64,000 nt of DNA from Eutrigla gurnardus. Lineage: Eukaryota; Chordata; Actinopteri; Perciformes; Triglidae. Under the pieces are notes generated by a model that saw only the letters and a list, made by a program, of their open reading frames with translations, had not been told where the DNA came from and did no database searches. Positions 50,341-62,808 of the stretch are shown here, piece by piece (positions within the stretch are counted from its first letter, which is position 1; every line of letters starts with the position of its first letter). Made by a program: the position numbers and the translations under genes. The DNA lies in assembly GCA_963514095.1 (NCBI GenBank), contig OY741268.1, positions 12,112,208-12,176,207 of the forward strand. The letters run 5' to 3'.

Positions 50341-51720
50341 ATCCATCCTCTGTGTTGTTCCTCCTGCCAGTGCAGGGTGGCTCCATAATAAAAGGCTTGC
50401 TTGACTTTTCAACCTCTACCATTCCAGCCGATTACTTCCATTGTGTGCGCCAGCTTGCTCCGTTCCTCTGCCCACCCCACAAAGGAAAAAAATGTCCTAA
50501 CAAGCCCTTTAGTTCCCTTTTAGTCTCAAAGTCTGTCTTGCTTTCCCCTCCAAATGGCAGCGAGAGGAGCTGATTAAAATGAGAAATACCGGCTTGATCT
50601 GCCTTCCAAATATGTGGGACTGTCGTTTATTACTATTTTAGGAGTTTGTATTTTAGGAGGAGATCGGAGTTAGAATTAAAAAAAATAAGATAGGCCCTAT
50701 ATTTATTTTTTTTATCTCGGATATCCACAACATATTAAATTACTAAGTAGCCTTTAATTTCCAAATGAAGAATGACGCGCGCAAAAGGAGCTATACAATT
50801 TGTATATTACAAACCGGTTTATATATCGAACACCAGAAACACTCGTTTTAGAATAAATATCATTTATCATCAAATAACTCTTATAACTCTCTCGCTCACG
50901 CGCAACTGAAATGGGCAGCCAGCAGCAGCACGCCACATCTCCACTACCTCCCATTCACCTTTATTCATTAGCATCCTCACACTAACCCGTTTGCTATTCA
51001 TGGCAGACTGTTTTCTCTTTCTTTCCAAACAAACCCCGAGTCTGGAGTGGCAGATGCGCGCCATTATGGCCCGCGGCTCGGTGTCGGTGAAGCTGTTTTT
51101 ATGCGAGGCAAAGGCGGGTTAACCTAATCAATCATGTCCACTAGTTGTGTTAAAGACGACCCGTAGGAGGAGGAAGAAAACATATGGTGCAGGGGTTGGG
51201 AGCAAGCTTTTCTCCAGCCTGCAGCCAGACCGGGACCTTCTTGTGGCGAGATGCATTCAAAGCGCGGCGGAAGAATGGGAAGAAAGGCAGCTAATTGAAG
51301 TCGTGGCACTTCAAGGCTGAAAGCAGGGGTCAATTATTCAACAGTGGCATTTTTTACCAAGCGGGGCAGATTTTTTTTTTTTTTTTTTTTTTTTTTGCTG
51401 CTTAATCTCCCAGGAAAATCCACGTTAGTATATTTTAAAAATCATATTAAGGCAATTAAAGCATTCCGATGGAGAGCCCGTGGTGCTCTATTGAGTTTTC
51501 ATCTCATCCCCTTTATATATTATAGTAGTCTCCATAGTTTCTATGAGCTTATTTATATTGAATGCCATTTAATAAATCTTATTCCTTATGCTGTAATAAC
51601 AGTACTCGTTTTAGTGTTCCTTCCTGAGATTTGTAGTTAAGGATTACTGTATTATTTTAGCATTTTTTAATGTACAATCACAAAGCCAATCGCGCCGAGA
51701 GCTCCTTGAAATATCATATA
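50341..51720. promoter_or_regulatory. Unique AT-rich DNA 3' of lbx2, candidate regulatory
   Basis: No coding exon and no recognisable repeat apart from a 26-base T-run at 51,371-51,396. It contains a PBX/HOX-type TGATTGAT (reverse strand, 51,127-51,134) next to a GC-rich block 'ggcccgcggctcggtgtcgg'. The long segment 51,400-51,650 looks unique rather than repetitive. That it is regulatory is inference from position beside a developmental gene. Cross-species alignment would be decisive. Confidence 0.3.
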
Positions 51721-51723
51721 ACC

Positions 51724-51729
51724 TTTATT
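51724..51729 (-). terminator. lbx2: Candidate lbx2 polyadenylation signal
   Basis: AATAAA on the minus strand about 700 bases after the lbx2 stop codon, giving an AT-rich 3' UTR. An ATTAAA variant much closer to the stop (about 52,369-52,374) is an alternative. Confidence 0.4.
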
Positions 51730-52422
51730 TACATAGATGCTGATTAAATAGAATGTTACAATAAAATCATCGCGTAGGATGTTCGATCTATATACAGAAC
51801 TCAGAGCGTGAGGGTTTGCAGTCGATGCTGATAAGTGATGCGTCCTCCGCGCCGCGAACAGGCCTGCATGCGCGCAGACACACTTCGCTCGGAAGAGGAA
51901 AAAAAAAGTCCTGATCATTTTACACTGAAGGAGGGATGGAGTGACACATCGACCTCGGGCTGTGCATGTCCAAACAAAACAAAGGGGGATTTAAATAGTC
52001 ATCAGATCCGACTCGTTTAACAGGGAAGAAAATGCGAATAAATGACAAAACAAAAAAAACAAACAAAAAAAAAATTGCACAACTTTCCATCCCACCTTTT
52101 TAAAACGAACGTGAAAAACAAAAATGAAACGTTGACACAATTTTCAGTCTTACTGTACCATAACAGTTAGGTTGTCTGAAAGGAAAGCGGATATTCCTCG
52201 AACACTGTGGGGAAACTTAAACGACAGACGTGGAAGTCCGATTAATAAATTAAAATAGAGAGAAAAAATAGGAGGAGGGGAAAAAAACTTTCCTGAAATG
52301 TTTTTTATGTATATATTCTCCTTTTTTTGTTAATATCCGTGCAAAAGTTTGGGAAGAAAAATGCCCCCTTTTTTAATATTCTTTTTTGTTGTTGCTTATG
52401 AAAACCGTCGGCCCCCTGACTG

Positions 52423-53917
52423 TCAATCATCCACCTCGATCTCCTCGTCGTCCTCCGAGAATTCATCCGTCGTTTGGTCTCTGGATGAGGAGGGGGACTG
52501 TGGGAAGGCCCGGTGTCCTTGGGAGGTCGGGGAGATACTGGGCGACCTGGCCTCGGGGCCCCCACCCTGGGACTCCTCAATGCTGTCCATGCTGACGAGC
52601 TTCTGCAGGGTCTGTGGGTTGATCTTCTTTAGCGACTCCACGTCCGCTTTCATCTCCTCCAGGTCCCGCTTGAGTTTGGCCCTGCGGTTCTGGAACCAGG
52701 TGATGACCTGCGCGTTGGAGAGCCCCAGCTGCTGCGCGATCTGGTCGCGGTCGGCCGGAGAGAGGTACTTCTGGTACAGGAACCTCTTCTCCAGCTCGTA
52801 GATCTGGTGGTTCGTGAAGGCCGTCCGCGACTTTCTCCTCTTCTTCGACGTCTGCCTCTGTCCGAAAGCGTTGACGTGCTCGCGACCTTGGAGGAAGAAG
52901 AAAACACGCGAGGCGAATGAAAACAACCGCGAGGCCACTTCCCCCGAACACAACAGCAGCAACAGGGCTCTGTTTACCTCGCGTTACACGCTTGGTAGAG
53001 CATTTTTTCTTATAGCAAATATAATTGTATTTGGTTCCAATAAAGACGAGACAAATCCTAAAACCTTTGCTGAAAACAAATGCCCCCTTAAATCCCTTTA
53101 AAGTGCTGTCAATATTGTAAAATAAATGTTTTATTACTGATAATAAGCGACATAATTAATCCAAATGGAGAGTCTATCGCCATATTTGGGCCAAACAAGA
53201 ATCAAACCAAATCAATTAGAATGGCGAGCCTCATTATGTTTGCATTTTAACAGTCTGTGTGTCGTTTACGTTCCCCTGTCAGTCTGTTGATTTTCATCAA
53301 ACGCAGCGCTGCGTGGAGTACAGGCCATAACGGCTGATTGACTGTTTGACAGCACGCTGAGTATATTGGCCGGGTTTGCCACTTTAACAGATCCGATGCA
53401 TGCACGTTTAAATGCGCAAATGTGGCATTTTCCAAGTCGTATCTTCCTCTGTTACGCATTCCTATACAGCTGTCATGGTGTTTCCGCATTTAAAGTCCAG
53501 CCAGCACGAGTCTCAGCTGTGTTTGTGCTTCTGAATATCTCAAAATGTATATATTCCATTTAAACAAATACATAAATGCAAATCGCCTTTACCTTCTGCT
53601 GCCTGGATCACGCTGACTTCCAGACCCTTGAACGTTTTGCTGGCGAGCTCCTCCAGCGCGCACAGCGGCGAGGAGGGAGTGGTGATCCCGTTCCTCGCAG
53701 AGTTGGAGCCCGTCACTTTCTCCAGCACCCTGGGCGGACAGATACTGGCCACCGACTTCTTTACCGAGGGTTTGTTAAGGATATCCTCAATGCTGAACGG
53801 CGTTAAAGGCTTGTTGGAGTTGGCCGGCGGAGGCAGCTGGTCCAAGGGAGCGCGTCTCCTCTCCTCGCCGCTGGACTGCAACACAGAACCTGCCTTCATG
53901 TCTTTACTGGAGGTCAT
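52423..53917 (-). CDS. lbx2: Ladybird homeobox protein Lbx2 (2 coding exons, 262 aa)
   Basis: Exon 1 is 53,917-53,593 and exon 2 is 52,886-52,423 (TGA), with a GT-AG intron of 706 bases that splits a glycine codon (AAE-G-REH). Residues 41-47 (FSIEDIL) are an eh1-type Groucho/TLE-binding motif within the ladybird signature NKPLTPFSIEDILNKPS. Residues about 82-109 are the conserved SPLCALEELASKTFKGLEV block. The homeodomain is about 125-184, with W172, F173, N175 and R177 in the recognition helix, Thr at homeodomain position 47 and Gln at 50. The tail is acidic (EFSEDDEEIEVDD). Lbx proteins are nuclear repressors in migrating limb or fin muscle precursors and, for Lbx1, dorsal spinal neurons. 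I choose lbx2 over lbx1 because of the pcgf1 linkage and the short C-terminal region without the LBX1-type Gly/Ala-rich insert. The start ATG begins MTSSKDMKAG, the expected Lbx N-terminus. Confidence 0.93.
53140..53230. promoter_or_regulatory. Motif cluster in the lbx2 intron (CArG box, TAATTA)
   Basis: A perfect CArG box CCATATTTGG (53,180-53,189), the binding consensus of SRF, lies about 20 bases from a homeodomain-type TAATTA (53,153-53,158) and near a second 'caattaga' (about 53,213-53,220). The surrounding intron is unique and AT-rich. Enhancer activity is inferred, not shown. Confidence 0.35.
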
Positions 53918-54340
53918 CGCAGTCCCGAAGAATCGCTGCTTCCAAGTAAAAGTTGATTATTTCATTCAAATGGCAGTTTTGAAAACAAGCGGTTCCTCCG
54001 GTGCTCGGCGTTCTCGCAGACCTCCCCTCTGTATAGTCGAAGCCGCAACTTAGCTCGCCTGAGAGCTTTCCTCCAAAATAACCATGCTTCGGGCGTAGTT
54101 GCAGAGGCTGCCGGACTGTATTCCCCTCAGAGAGTCGCAGTTCCTCTGCCGAGCTCCATGTAGATCTTTAGGAAGTAACGGACTGGAGGGGGTGAATCTC
54201 TACAAGGGGAAAGAAGCTGTCTCAGGCAGCAGAGAAAAAGAACGCGACTGCTAACGAGTTATTGTTGATTGGGCGAAGTTCAATTAGAGTAACACTACAC
54301 TACTTGCTGACCCGCTGCTGCGTCTTAAAGGGCCGGACCA
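53918..54340 (-). promoter_or_regulatory. lbx2: lbx2 5' UTR and proximal promoter region
   Basis: The region just upstream of the start codon on the minus strand has moderate CG content. A CCAAT box (minus strand, 54,268-54,272) lies about 350 bases upstream of the ATG, embedded in a CG-containing block. No TATA box was seen. The exact transcription start cannot be placed from sequence alone. Confidence 0.4.
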
Positions 54341-57300
54341 TAATAACTAATTGGACGTGGGGGAGAGGAGGAGTCTGTTGGAGTCTGCTGCCGAGGAGAA
54401 AGATGCCCTGAATGTTTATGCATCTGTTTCCCTCTGCTGGTGTGTTCTTGCTGGGAAGGGAGAGCCGATGGCCATTAAAATGCTATACCACCAGCATCTT
54501 TGCATTATGGAAAAGTTCATGCCAACAATGGTCTCCAGCCGCGCTGTTCATTTAGTCATTTTTCGTGCGTAATTACGCATAGAGTCGGTATGTGTAATGT
54601 GCGCATCAGGGCACCGTGTTGCATGGGAATTTGGCTTAGAATAGCCACACTGAGCACATCTCCGGAGCCGATAGTGAAGTCTATATTAAAATGATTTGAA
54701 CCAAGTAAAGAGACGCTGTTCAGGTTCAGGTGGTTCAACACGACAGGTGATTGTTTTATCTCCTTTTTCTTTATGACAGCGGATTGGTGATGCTTATAAT
54801 CTGAAACATATTTTTAAATGATGGCTCATATTTATTTTCTCTATCTCTCTGTCACCTGGATATTTTATAAATGCTATAATCTGTGCATGAAGCAACACAT
54901 TTGTAAGATTTAAGAATAGAGAAGAAAGAAAATACAGAATTTCGTGGTTGAATTTGTTCATCCATTTTCTTCACGTTGTTTATTTATGTCTAATAATTTC
55001 CTCTGTTTATGACCCGTTTATCATTATGACCCTACAGGTAAAATCCAGATTTACAGTTGTGTAATTGAATGCTTGGCGGGAAACAAGCGAATAATAAATG
55101 TGATGCCGTGCTGTTTGCTCAGTCTGAGGACGGGAAATGTTTTTACCGTATTTATTATTATTACTATTTTTTTTTACTGATGAGGGTTTTAAGATGTAAA
55201 GAGAGAACCGGATTAGAGAGACACAAAACGGGGACGACGTGGACGCCGAGGAAAGCTGCAGGTACGTCTGCTCAGAGGAGACTCACCGTGTTTTATACAA
55301 GGCTCGTCTAAATCAACACATTAACATGCTGTCGCCACTAGAATGCTTTATTCGTTTTCATGCATTTTAAAGTATAACCTGAAAGGCAGAACGAATATAT
55401 ACGTAATGTAGTTCTGAGACAAATTATAATTTTATCTGCGAAATAGAACAAAAGCTTCTTCTGACAGAACAATATCTAAATTTAGCCTGTATTTTAACAG
55501 AATATTTTAATCTGTGTGTCAGCCTCTGATAGAAACCAGAGGCTGAATAAAACGGTGGAATTACAAGTATTTTTTTTTTTTTTTAATACAATCAGATTAT
55601 TTTGACCCATTTGGATGAATCCTCTGCGGAGAGTCTTGTGCCAACAGGAGCATATGGTGACATTGGTTTAGGGGCAGAGTTATAAAACAGCAGGGAATTC
55701 TATTAGCTACCTTGGAGGTTCACCCTTTGTGGCTGCTTTGAATATGTATTTCTCCATAACAAGCCGGAGTGTGTGGATATATTCAATTTGGGGGATTTGG
55801 ACAGAAACATGCAAGGTTGGATACATAAATATACAGGTAAAGGTATATCGGCTGCTCTGAGCAGATGCTAATATCAAAGAGATTTACATTTATACGTGAA
55901 GATTATTTGAAATATTAAGGGGATTTACAGGTCAGATAATCTGCGATTTAAAGCACATTTGCCGCATAAAGTAAGGAATGCTTATTTCAAAGAATTTAAA
56001 TGAAAATGACTTTTATGAAACAAAAATAATAGAGATAATTTAGATGCATCGATGTTTTTGTGTCGCGTGACTGAATGTTTGATGTAATAGAGGATAATGT
56101 GTCCACACGATACGGATCGTTTTATTTCTCCCCGCAGGCCTCTCATCCACACTGGCGGGCCATGACACTGAGAGACAGGGAAGCCTGCAGATTTCTATTT
56201 CTCTTTTAATTCTACACATTTGATGTCCAGAACGATAGAAGTGCAGCGGGCACTGGAGACCATCTGGACCCGCGCGGCTGTAGATTATTAACCTGAGATC
56301 TAGTTTAAGCGTGACTGGCCTGCAGACCTCCCCAAACACCGCTCCAATGGGCTTCAAGGCCTGAAGTCAAGCAGCGATGCCCAGTACGTTTTCTTTTTCT
56401 TTCTTCCTTTTGGTTTAATTTAAACGTTAATTAGAAGCAGATCAGCTGACATCATCAATCATCAACTCTTGCGGGATTTAATTGGATAATTCGATTCGGT
56501 TTTACCTCCTATCAGCCCCGGCCTCTTCACTCCAAATCTACTGCGTTTATAGGCTACTGTTATTTTTTCCTCCATATTCCATTTAAAAACCACTGGTCCT
56601 AAGAATCAGGAGGCGCACATGTGCAGTGTTCGTGTCGTCCTTTGGCTCGATAAAATCAAAGCAGTAGGACCCCCCCCCCAAAGGTCAGCCCAGCTTTCTG
56701 TCATTAATCACCAAATTAATTCTGAGCAGCAGAATATCAGAGAAAGTATCCGAGTCAGTCTCGAGGAAGGTGGCGACAAAATGCAACAACTGTAATAATA
56801 ATCCCGAACATTGGATTAGTTGCAGCGCTGTAACGCGTTACCGCGCATCTCTCCAGGCGCAGAGCTGCACCGTGAAGTACTAAAACACAAACATGTAAAA
56901 GCAATGCAATCCAAATCTGCAGGAATGAAGTTATTCGAAGCACATTCTGTCTTTCCTTTGTCAATAATTTTGTTTTTTTCTATTTTTTTGAATCCCTGTT
57001 GTAAGAATATTTTAATACAAACGTTCTTAAATGGATATTTAATAATATCACTTTATACGGGGGACACAATGCAATAAAATAATCCCCAAGGCCACATAGT
57101 GCGCCCAAAATAAATCTCCATAGCAGTAATATAAACATAACACGTTTCATAGGAGATAAAAATAACAACAGTTTAATAAGGTCACAATAAAATCGGTATT
57201 TGGTACCTTCAATTCTATCATCCCTTTGGGGTGCTTTTAGGGTTATTAAAAAAAAAAAAAAAAAAAACGGTAATATTATCCCTTAGAAATGAGTGATATA

Positions 57301-59270
57301 TTTGGGGTTAATTAATATCTAGTGGAAGTGTAAAGGCCGTACAAGCTCCGTTTTTGGTGTCTGCGCTGTAAACGCAGCTCTCACAGCGCAGCTTGTCGTC
57401 CTGTATTATGAAACAAAACAGCTGTAAACGCCTCTCGGTATAACATGATACAGGAGAAGGCTGCCCAGGGCGCCGTGGGTGTTTGTTTCCGTTCTCGACC
57501 GGCCTGTTACCGCTGTACAACACCCTGAGAGGCTCACTGGATTAAGACCCGGATCAAGGTGCGTGTTGAAGAGGCTCCAAACGTGGAAATATTCTCTTTG
57601 TGGAATATTGGTGTAAACAAAAGGCAAAATAATGTTATTTCAAGGGACGGACCGGCTGAATGCCTAGAAAAAGAACACAATAAGAAATAAATATAGGGAT
57701 ATTTTAAGAATAAAGAAAAAAACAGATTTGCTGTTGAGTTCACCTGCGTATAATAGTGAGGACAGGGCATCCTCCAAGGCCGTGTGTGTGTCCGTGACCA
57801 CGTGACCACGTGTGCACGCATCCCTGTGTCTATTATTAAGCCTATATCAAATTAAGAGAGCGCCAGTGTTGGTACAAGGTGTCACTTGGGGAGTATGTTC
57901 TTTCCAAGCTGTCCTCGAACGCACCGTTACATTTTACAGGTGTTCTTCCTCACAGCATCTTTACCGTTTGGAGGTGACGTCGCTGACGTCGACAGTTCTG
58001 ATTGGCCACTCGTCTCCGTCCCAGCATTCCATGACATCATTTCTCCTCGGCGTGCTTTTGTTTCGGTATAATGATACTCCGCTCTTCATGCTGCTGTTAA
58101 TTGGATTCCTGAAGAGAACGTGTGGAGCAATTAGTGTTGACTGACAGGATGGTGTTGGTGATCAAACAGAGAGGATGTGGATATACTCTTACAATCAATT
58201 TCTCTTCGTTTTATTTGGTTCTTATATACATGATATGATCTATACTCATCACTCAGTTTAGACTCTAACATGATGGTATATTAGTGCTCAGACCCGGGAC
58301 TTATGACACCAAAGTGGAAACTATATTATTGTCATTATTGATTTATCTGCAGTTTATTTTCGTGTTGTCTCTCATATGTCAGAGAATATTAAGTGTCATA
58401 TTCAAGTCACTTTGTTTGTCAGACAAACCATCCAAAACCTAAATATGATAATTATACATATGACATGCTTAAAGGAAGCAAATTCCCATTGAAATCAGTG
58501 AATATTTTTGTCACATTTGTTTGTAAAATACTGAAACAATGAACTATATGTAGTACTGAACATAGGATGAAGCACTTTTAGTTTTGAATGTGTGTTGGTG
58601 AACATTGCTGTCCCACAATGCAACACACCAAATAAATATATCTATTGACAGATGGATCACATGCATTTTCAGGTGGTTCAGGTAAAATCTCAGAATTTGA
58701 AGAACAGTATACAACATATAAGCTACTGTCATTCCTGTACCTGCTGACATCAGCGTTTATTTGCAGTGTTAATAATGTTTGGTTGATGAGAGCGTGCAGG
58801 ATTTGCTTGCATCATATACACGTGAAGGGAATCAACTGTAGAGCAGAGATTGTATTGTGTAGCTCCACCACCGCCCACTCAGCTCCTCCGACTGAACCAC
58901 TTGGATTGGCTGCAGAGAGCCACAAATAAACCGGAGCAAACCGCTTCCAAGCCCTTCCACCTCTGAACACAAGGCTACAGTAGACCTCTGTGGCTTCATT
59001 GTGTTCTGTGGCCTGAGTTCACACACTGCACTCACCACCCCCCGTCTCCGGGGAGAGGACCGTGGTCGTCCTGGTTGCTCTCTAATGGTCCACCGGGGCC
59101 CATTTAAGATCATAAAGAAGGATATGTGGAGGCTTTAAGCAGGCTTACAGCAGCATTAAGGCCACGCCATTCTCCTGTTTAACTCTTGATTAGCTTCATT
59201 ATTGTGTAATTAGCCCAATGACTGGAGGTACACAGCCTGGAATCTGATACCAGACATTAGATTTATATGG

Positions 59271-59273
<3 letters not shown>
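54341..59273. other. Gene-free DNA upstream of lbx2
   Basis: No exon was recognised. The DNA is AT-rich with few recognisable mobile-element relics, in contrast to the left arm of the window. Simple runs occur at 55,569-55,584 (T) and 57,248-57,267 (A). The paired 'gaccacgtgaccacgtg' at about 57,796-57,812 contains two CACGTG E-boxes. Confidence 0.4.

Positions 59274-59347
<74 letters not shown>
59274..59347. repeat. (TG)n microsatellite
   Basis: About 37 uninterrupted TG units. Confidence 0.95.
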
Positions 59348-59348
<1 letters not shown>

Positions 59349-60289
59349 GCCCAAAGCCATCTTGTCCAAGCAGAGGAACTAGAACGACCCCACACTAATA
59401 TTGTTCTAATTATATTAAAGCTGCATGGCAACTGGAGAAAATGACGGCGTCGGGCTGTCGGTTGCTTTCCCCTCGATTTTATTCATAATGAGTTAATAAT
59501 GACCTCATGCGTTTGACATATAGCTGCACACATAGCTGAAGGGGTTAAGTTATAAATGTAAAATCAGCATGTTGGGTGTTTCTTCAGTGATCACGTTACA
59601 GGCCTTTTACTCCAATCTTAACAATTATTAATGTGAGCAAACATTTTACAGCATAAGAAAACAGCAATGTTTTGATTTGTGTTTTTGGATCTTGAATTGA
59701 GCTTTATCATAATTATTAGTATATTATCGTTTGGGTGGGGCATTTGCAGCTATCTTTTTTTTGTTCTTTTTATTTAAAAGTACATAAAAGGAACATTTTA
59801 CAAAAAGATAGAAATAATTATGAAATATGTGAAGAACGCCTGAAAGGCATTTCAAGGGTCTCCCTCAGTTCTGATTCAAACAAACAAATAAACAAAACTT
59901 AACTGATTGTCAAAAAAAAAGTTCAAAGCAAGAAAAAAACAAATAGATAAAAAGATCACACAGAAATAAGAAAATAAACTCAATAATCATAAAAGATTCG
60001 GACAAACAAAACTTAAGACTAAGCCTTAAAGTGGCGACCCAAGGGTCCACAGCCAACACATCCATTTACCTGCAGCGTACTGTGCAGCCACACCCACGGA
60101 AAAGTCTCTCCCCATCGAACACACCCAGACATTCTGCAGTGCATTGGTTCTTTGACTTTTACAGGAACTAAAACTTTCAACAAACAGGTTTTACTGTGAA
60201 TTACTTTAATTTCGGCATGAGGGGGCAAAGACTTTCATGAGCTCTTATGAAGACTTTCACTTTTCAAAACTCACACTTCTTGTACTCAA

Positions 60290-60385
60290 AAATTCCCTAA
60301 TTATGCAAATAATATGAGAATAGTCTGACTTTTTTTTTATCCAATTCCAGAGGGGATTCAATTAAATTCCTGGTAATTAGCATGT
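60290..60385. promoter_or_regulatory. Homeodomain/POU motif cluster, candidate enhancer
   Basis: TAATTA (60,298-60,303) overlaps a perfect octamer ATGCAAAT (60,303-60,310), the POU/Oct consensus, and another TAATTA follows at 60,374-60,379. Such clusters are common in conserved enhancers near homeobox genes but also arise by chance in AT-rich DNA. Confidence 0.3.
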
Positions 60386-62763
60386 TTGTGTATTGTTGCA
60401 GATAGATAAACCATTCTAATACAATGATCCTGAATTAAACATGGTTTGCATGCTAAACCCGATCTCCAAGCCACACACTGTCAATTTTACATTCACTACT
60501 ATTGCAAATGGCCCTGAGAATATATCACAAGCTCTCTTTCTCTCAATCTATCTGACAGACTTGCAATTAAACAAGTGAAATACAGCTCTGACATTTCCCT
60601 CGCTTCCGTGCAGGCAACAAAACAAAGTGTATGTACCAGCATTATGACACACATTATTTGTCCATTCGTTCCACGGCTTTAGCTGCTAAATGAAGCGAGG
60701 AAACGTTTTTGTTTTCCTGCCGCATGTGAACAGTAAGACAATGTACAAGCAACGAGCTCCACCAGCGTACAGGATGTTGGACGAGAGCCTGAACTGTTGT
60801 TTTGTAAATTGAGAGAAGGAAAAGCGGGATGGACTCGGGGCTCCTCGAGCCCATCTCCTCGCGTCCCCGTACATATCTTGGCAAATGAAGACAAATGCTT
60901 GTGAGGGCACACCGCGTTCCAGGGGAGCCTTCAACAAATTAATCACTTGCAATTCTACCCTTGTCCACTTGGGCGCCCCCCCGGCGGGCCCCCAATTCTG
61001 CGTCGAACGCACGTAATGAGGGGCTCATCGCTGAACGCTCCTGTTTTTTTTTTTACGAGCTCCTCCAAAGCAAGAAAAACATAAATGAATAAGTGAAGCC
61101 ACCTCTCTGGAGGGGCGTCGTTTTCTTTAGATGGTGTGGTGCCGCGACCCCCGAGATCACCTCTCTACCCAGCCTGCCTCTCACATCAGGATTTCATTTA
61201 GTGGCGAGCAGAAAACCCCCTTGCCCCCCAATCCACTCCATCACCACCCCCCCTCCCCCCCTTTGCTCTCTTCTGCGCCACTTTGCTCCCAAACCAAATG
61301 AGGAAATAGCTCGTCTGGTCGCTGACAGACCTCGGGTTCGGCCGTAAAGATAAATGACCCAAAGTATTAAAGTTTAACACGTTGACAAAACCCACCTGAT
61401 CTGTGGGATTAATGCAACAAAAAATCCATCTGTGGAAAAAAAAAAAGCAAACGAGTGGGGGTCGGTGGAGGTGATGGGGGACTCACAGGAGAATAATAGC
61501 CGGCCCTGGCGAGGTCAAACAATATTTAGGATAAGTGCACATTCAGAGCTGAGAGGCAGAACTTTGCACAGACGTGCGTTATATCTCGTGCTGCCGTACA
61601 TCATGTTGTTGGAAGTTCAGCAATTCCACAGAAGAAAAACACACACGCAACACACACACAGTAAGACTTATGGTGCTTAATTGGTCACATGAAGAACACA
61701 AGGAGGGCTTTCACTTAAATTCACATTAATAGTCTGATGTCATTCAGAGCAGAGGTTCTGTTTTAGAGTATTCCAACCACAACAAAGTGTGTGCTCACAA
61801 AAAATAAGATTATATGAGTCATGTCTCATTGCATTTATTTGCCCCCATGATTAAATATTTCATGTCATTTTTTAAGGTGATGGAAGTCCTGACCACAGCT
61901 GCAAAAAATGTGATTTTTATTCACACATTTTCTCTTTGATAAGACGTATTTCCTCATCTAGTCCCTCACTTGCCTGAATGCTGCTTCACTATTTCCCCCC
62001 GAAATAATCGCCTGAAGAAATGCTGTTTGTGACATTTAAAGAAACTCAATACGGTTGGCTGGAGGCAGCTTTAATACAAAGCCATCAGTATTACCGTGCA
62101 GCATTAACCGCTGGTTATCAAGCATTCAGGGAAATGTATGATCCAGATGTAAGGCTACGTAAAAACGTATACGACCTTTAATCAGGATATATGAGGTCAT
62201 TTCCAAAGTGCGTTATGTGGCCGCTGCATCATCCTTTTGTCCTCCATTCTGGCTGAACGATCCCCGTGGGGACGCTGGTGATTGAGTTTGTGTTATCTTC
62301 TATTTAAAGTTGAGGTTAAAGGTGAAAGCGCAGTGTATACTTTTACCTGTCAATACTCAGAGGACAGGGCTGCGGTGGGAAACCTCCAGAGTTTAGACAA
62401 TTCACCATGAGTGTTCATCCGCGGCTGCTTGAAGGGAAATGCTGCTTTTCTGGTACAACACACTCCTATTTTTCTTTTTTTTTTTACTTTTAAGTATTTT
62501 TTAGCATTTTTAACAGAACCCAGTATTTCTGAGTCCAACACATGTACAGTGGTTGTACTCACAATTTTCATATTTTTATGAATTATTTGTTTTAATAAGC
62601 ACATTTTATTGAACAGTATGATCCTGATGATACAGCATCAGATTAAAAGATTTATTTTTAGACAGTAATTCCCCTCACCAACCAACCCATCTCTCTCTCT
62701 CATATTATATATATTTCATATCTAGCCATTACATTGTCAGTCACATGTATGTTTGATGTATCC

Positions 62764-62765
<2 letters not shown>

Positions 62766-62807
<42 letters not shown>
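62766..62807. repeat. (TG)n microsatellite
   Basis: About 21 uninterrupted TG units. Confidence 0.95.

Positions 62808-62808
<1 letters not shown>

Noticed and set aside
52305..52962. Other long open frames over lbx2 exon 2 on both strands (Arg-rich or Ser-rich)
   Set aside because: They are shadows of the GC-rich homeobox exon. Only the frame with the homeodomain joins correctly to exon 1.
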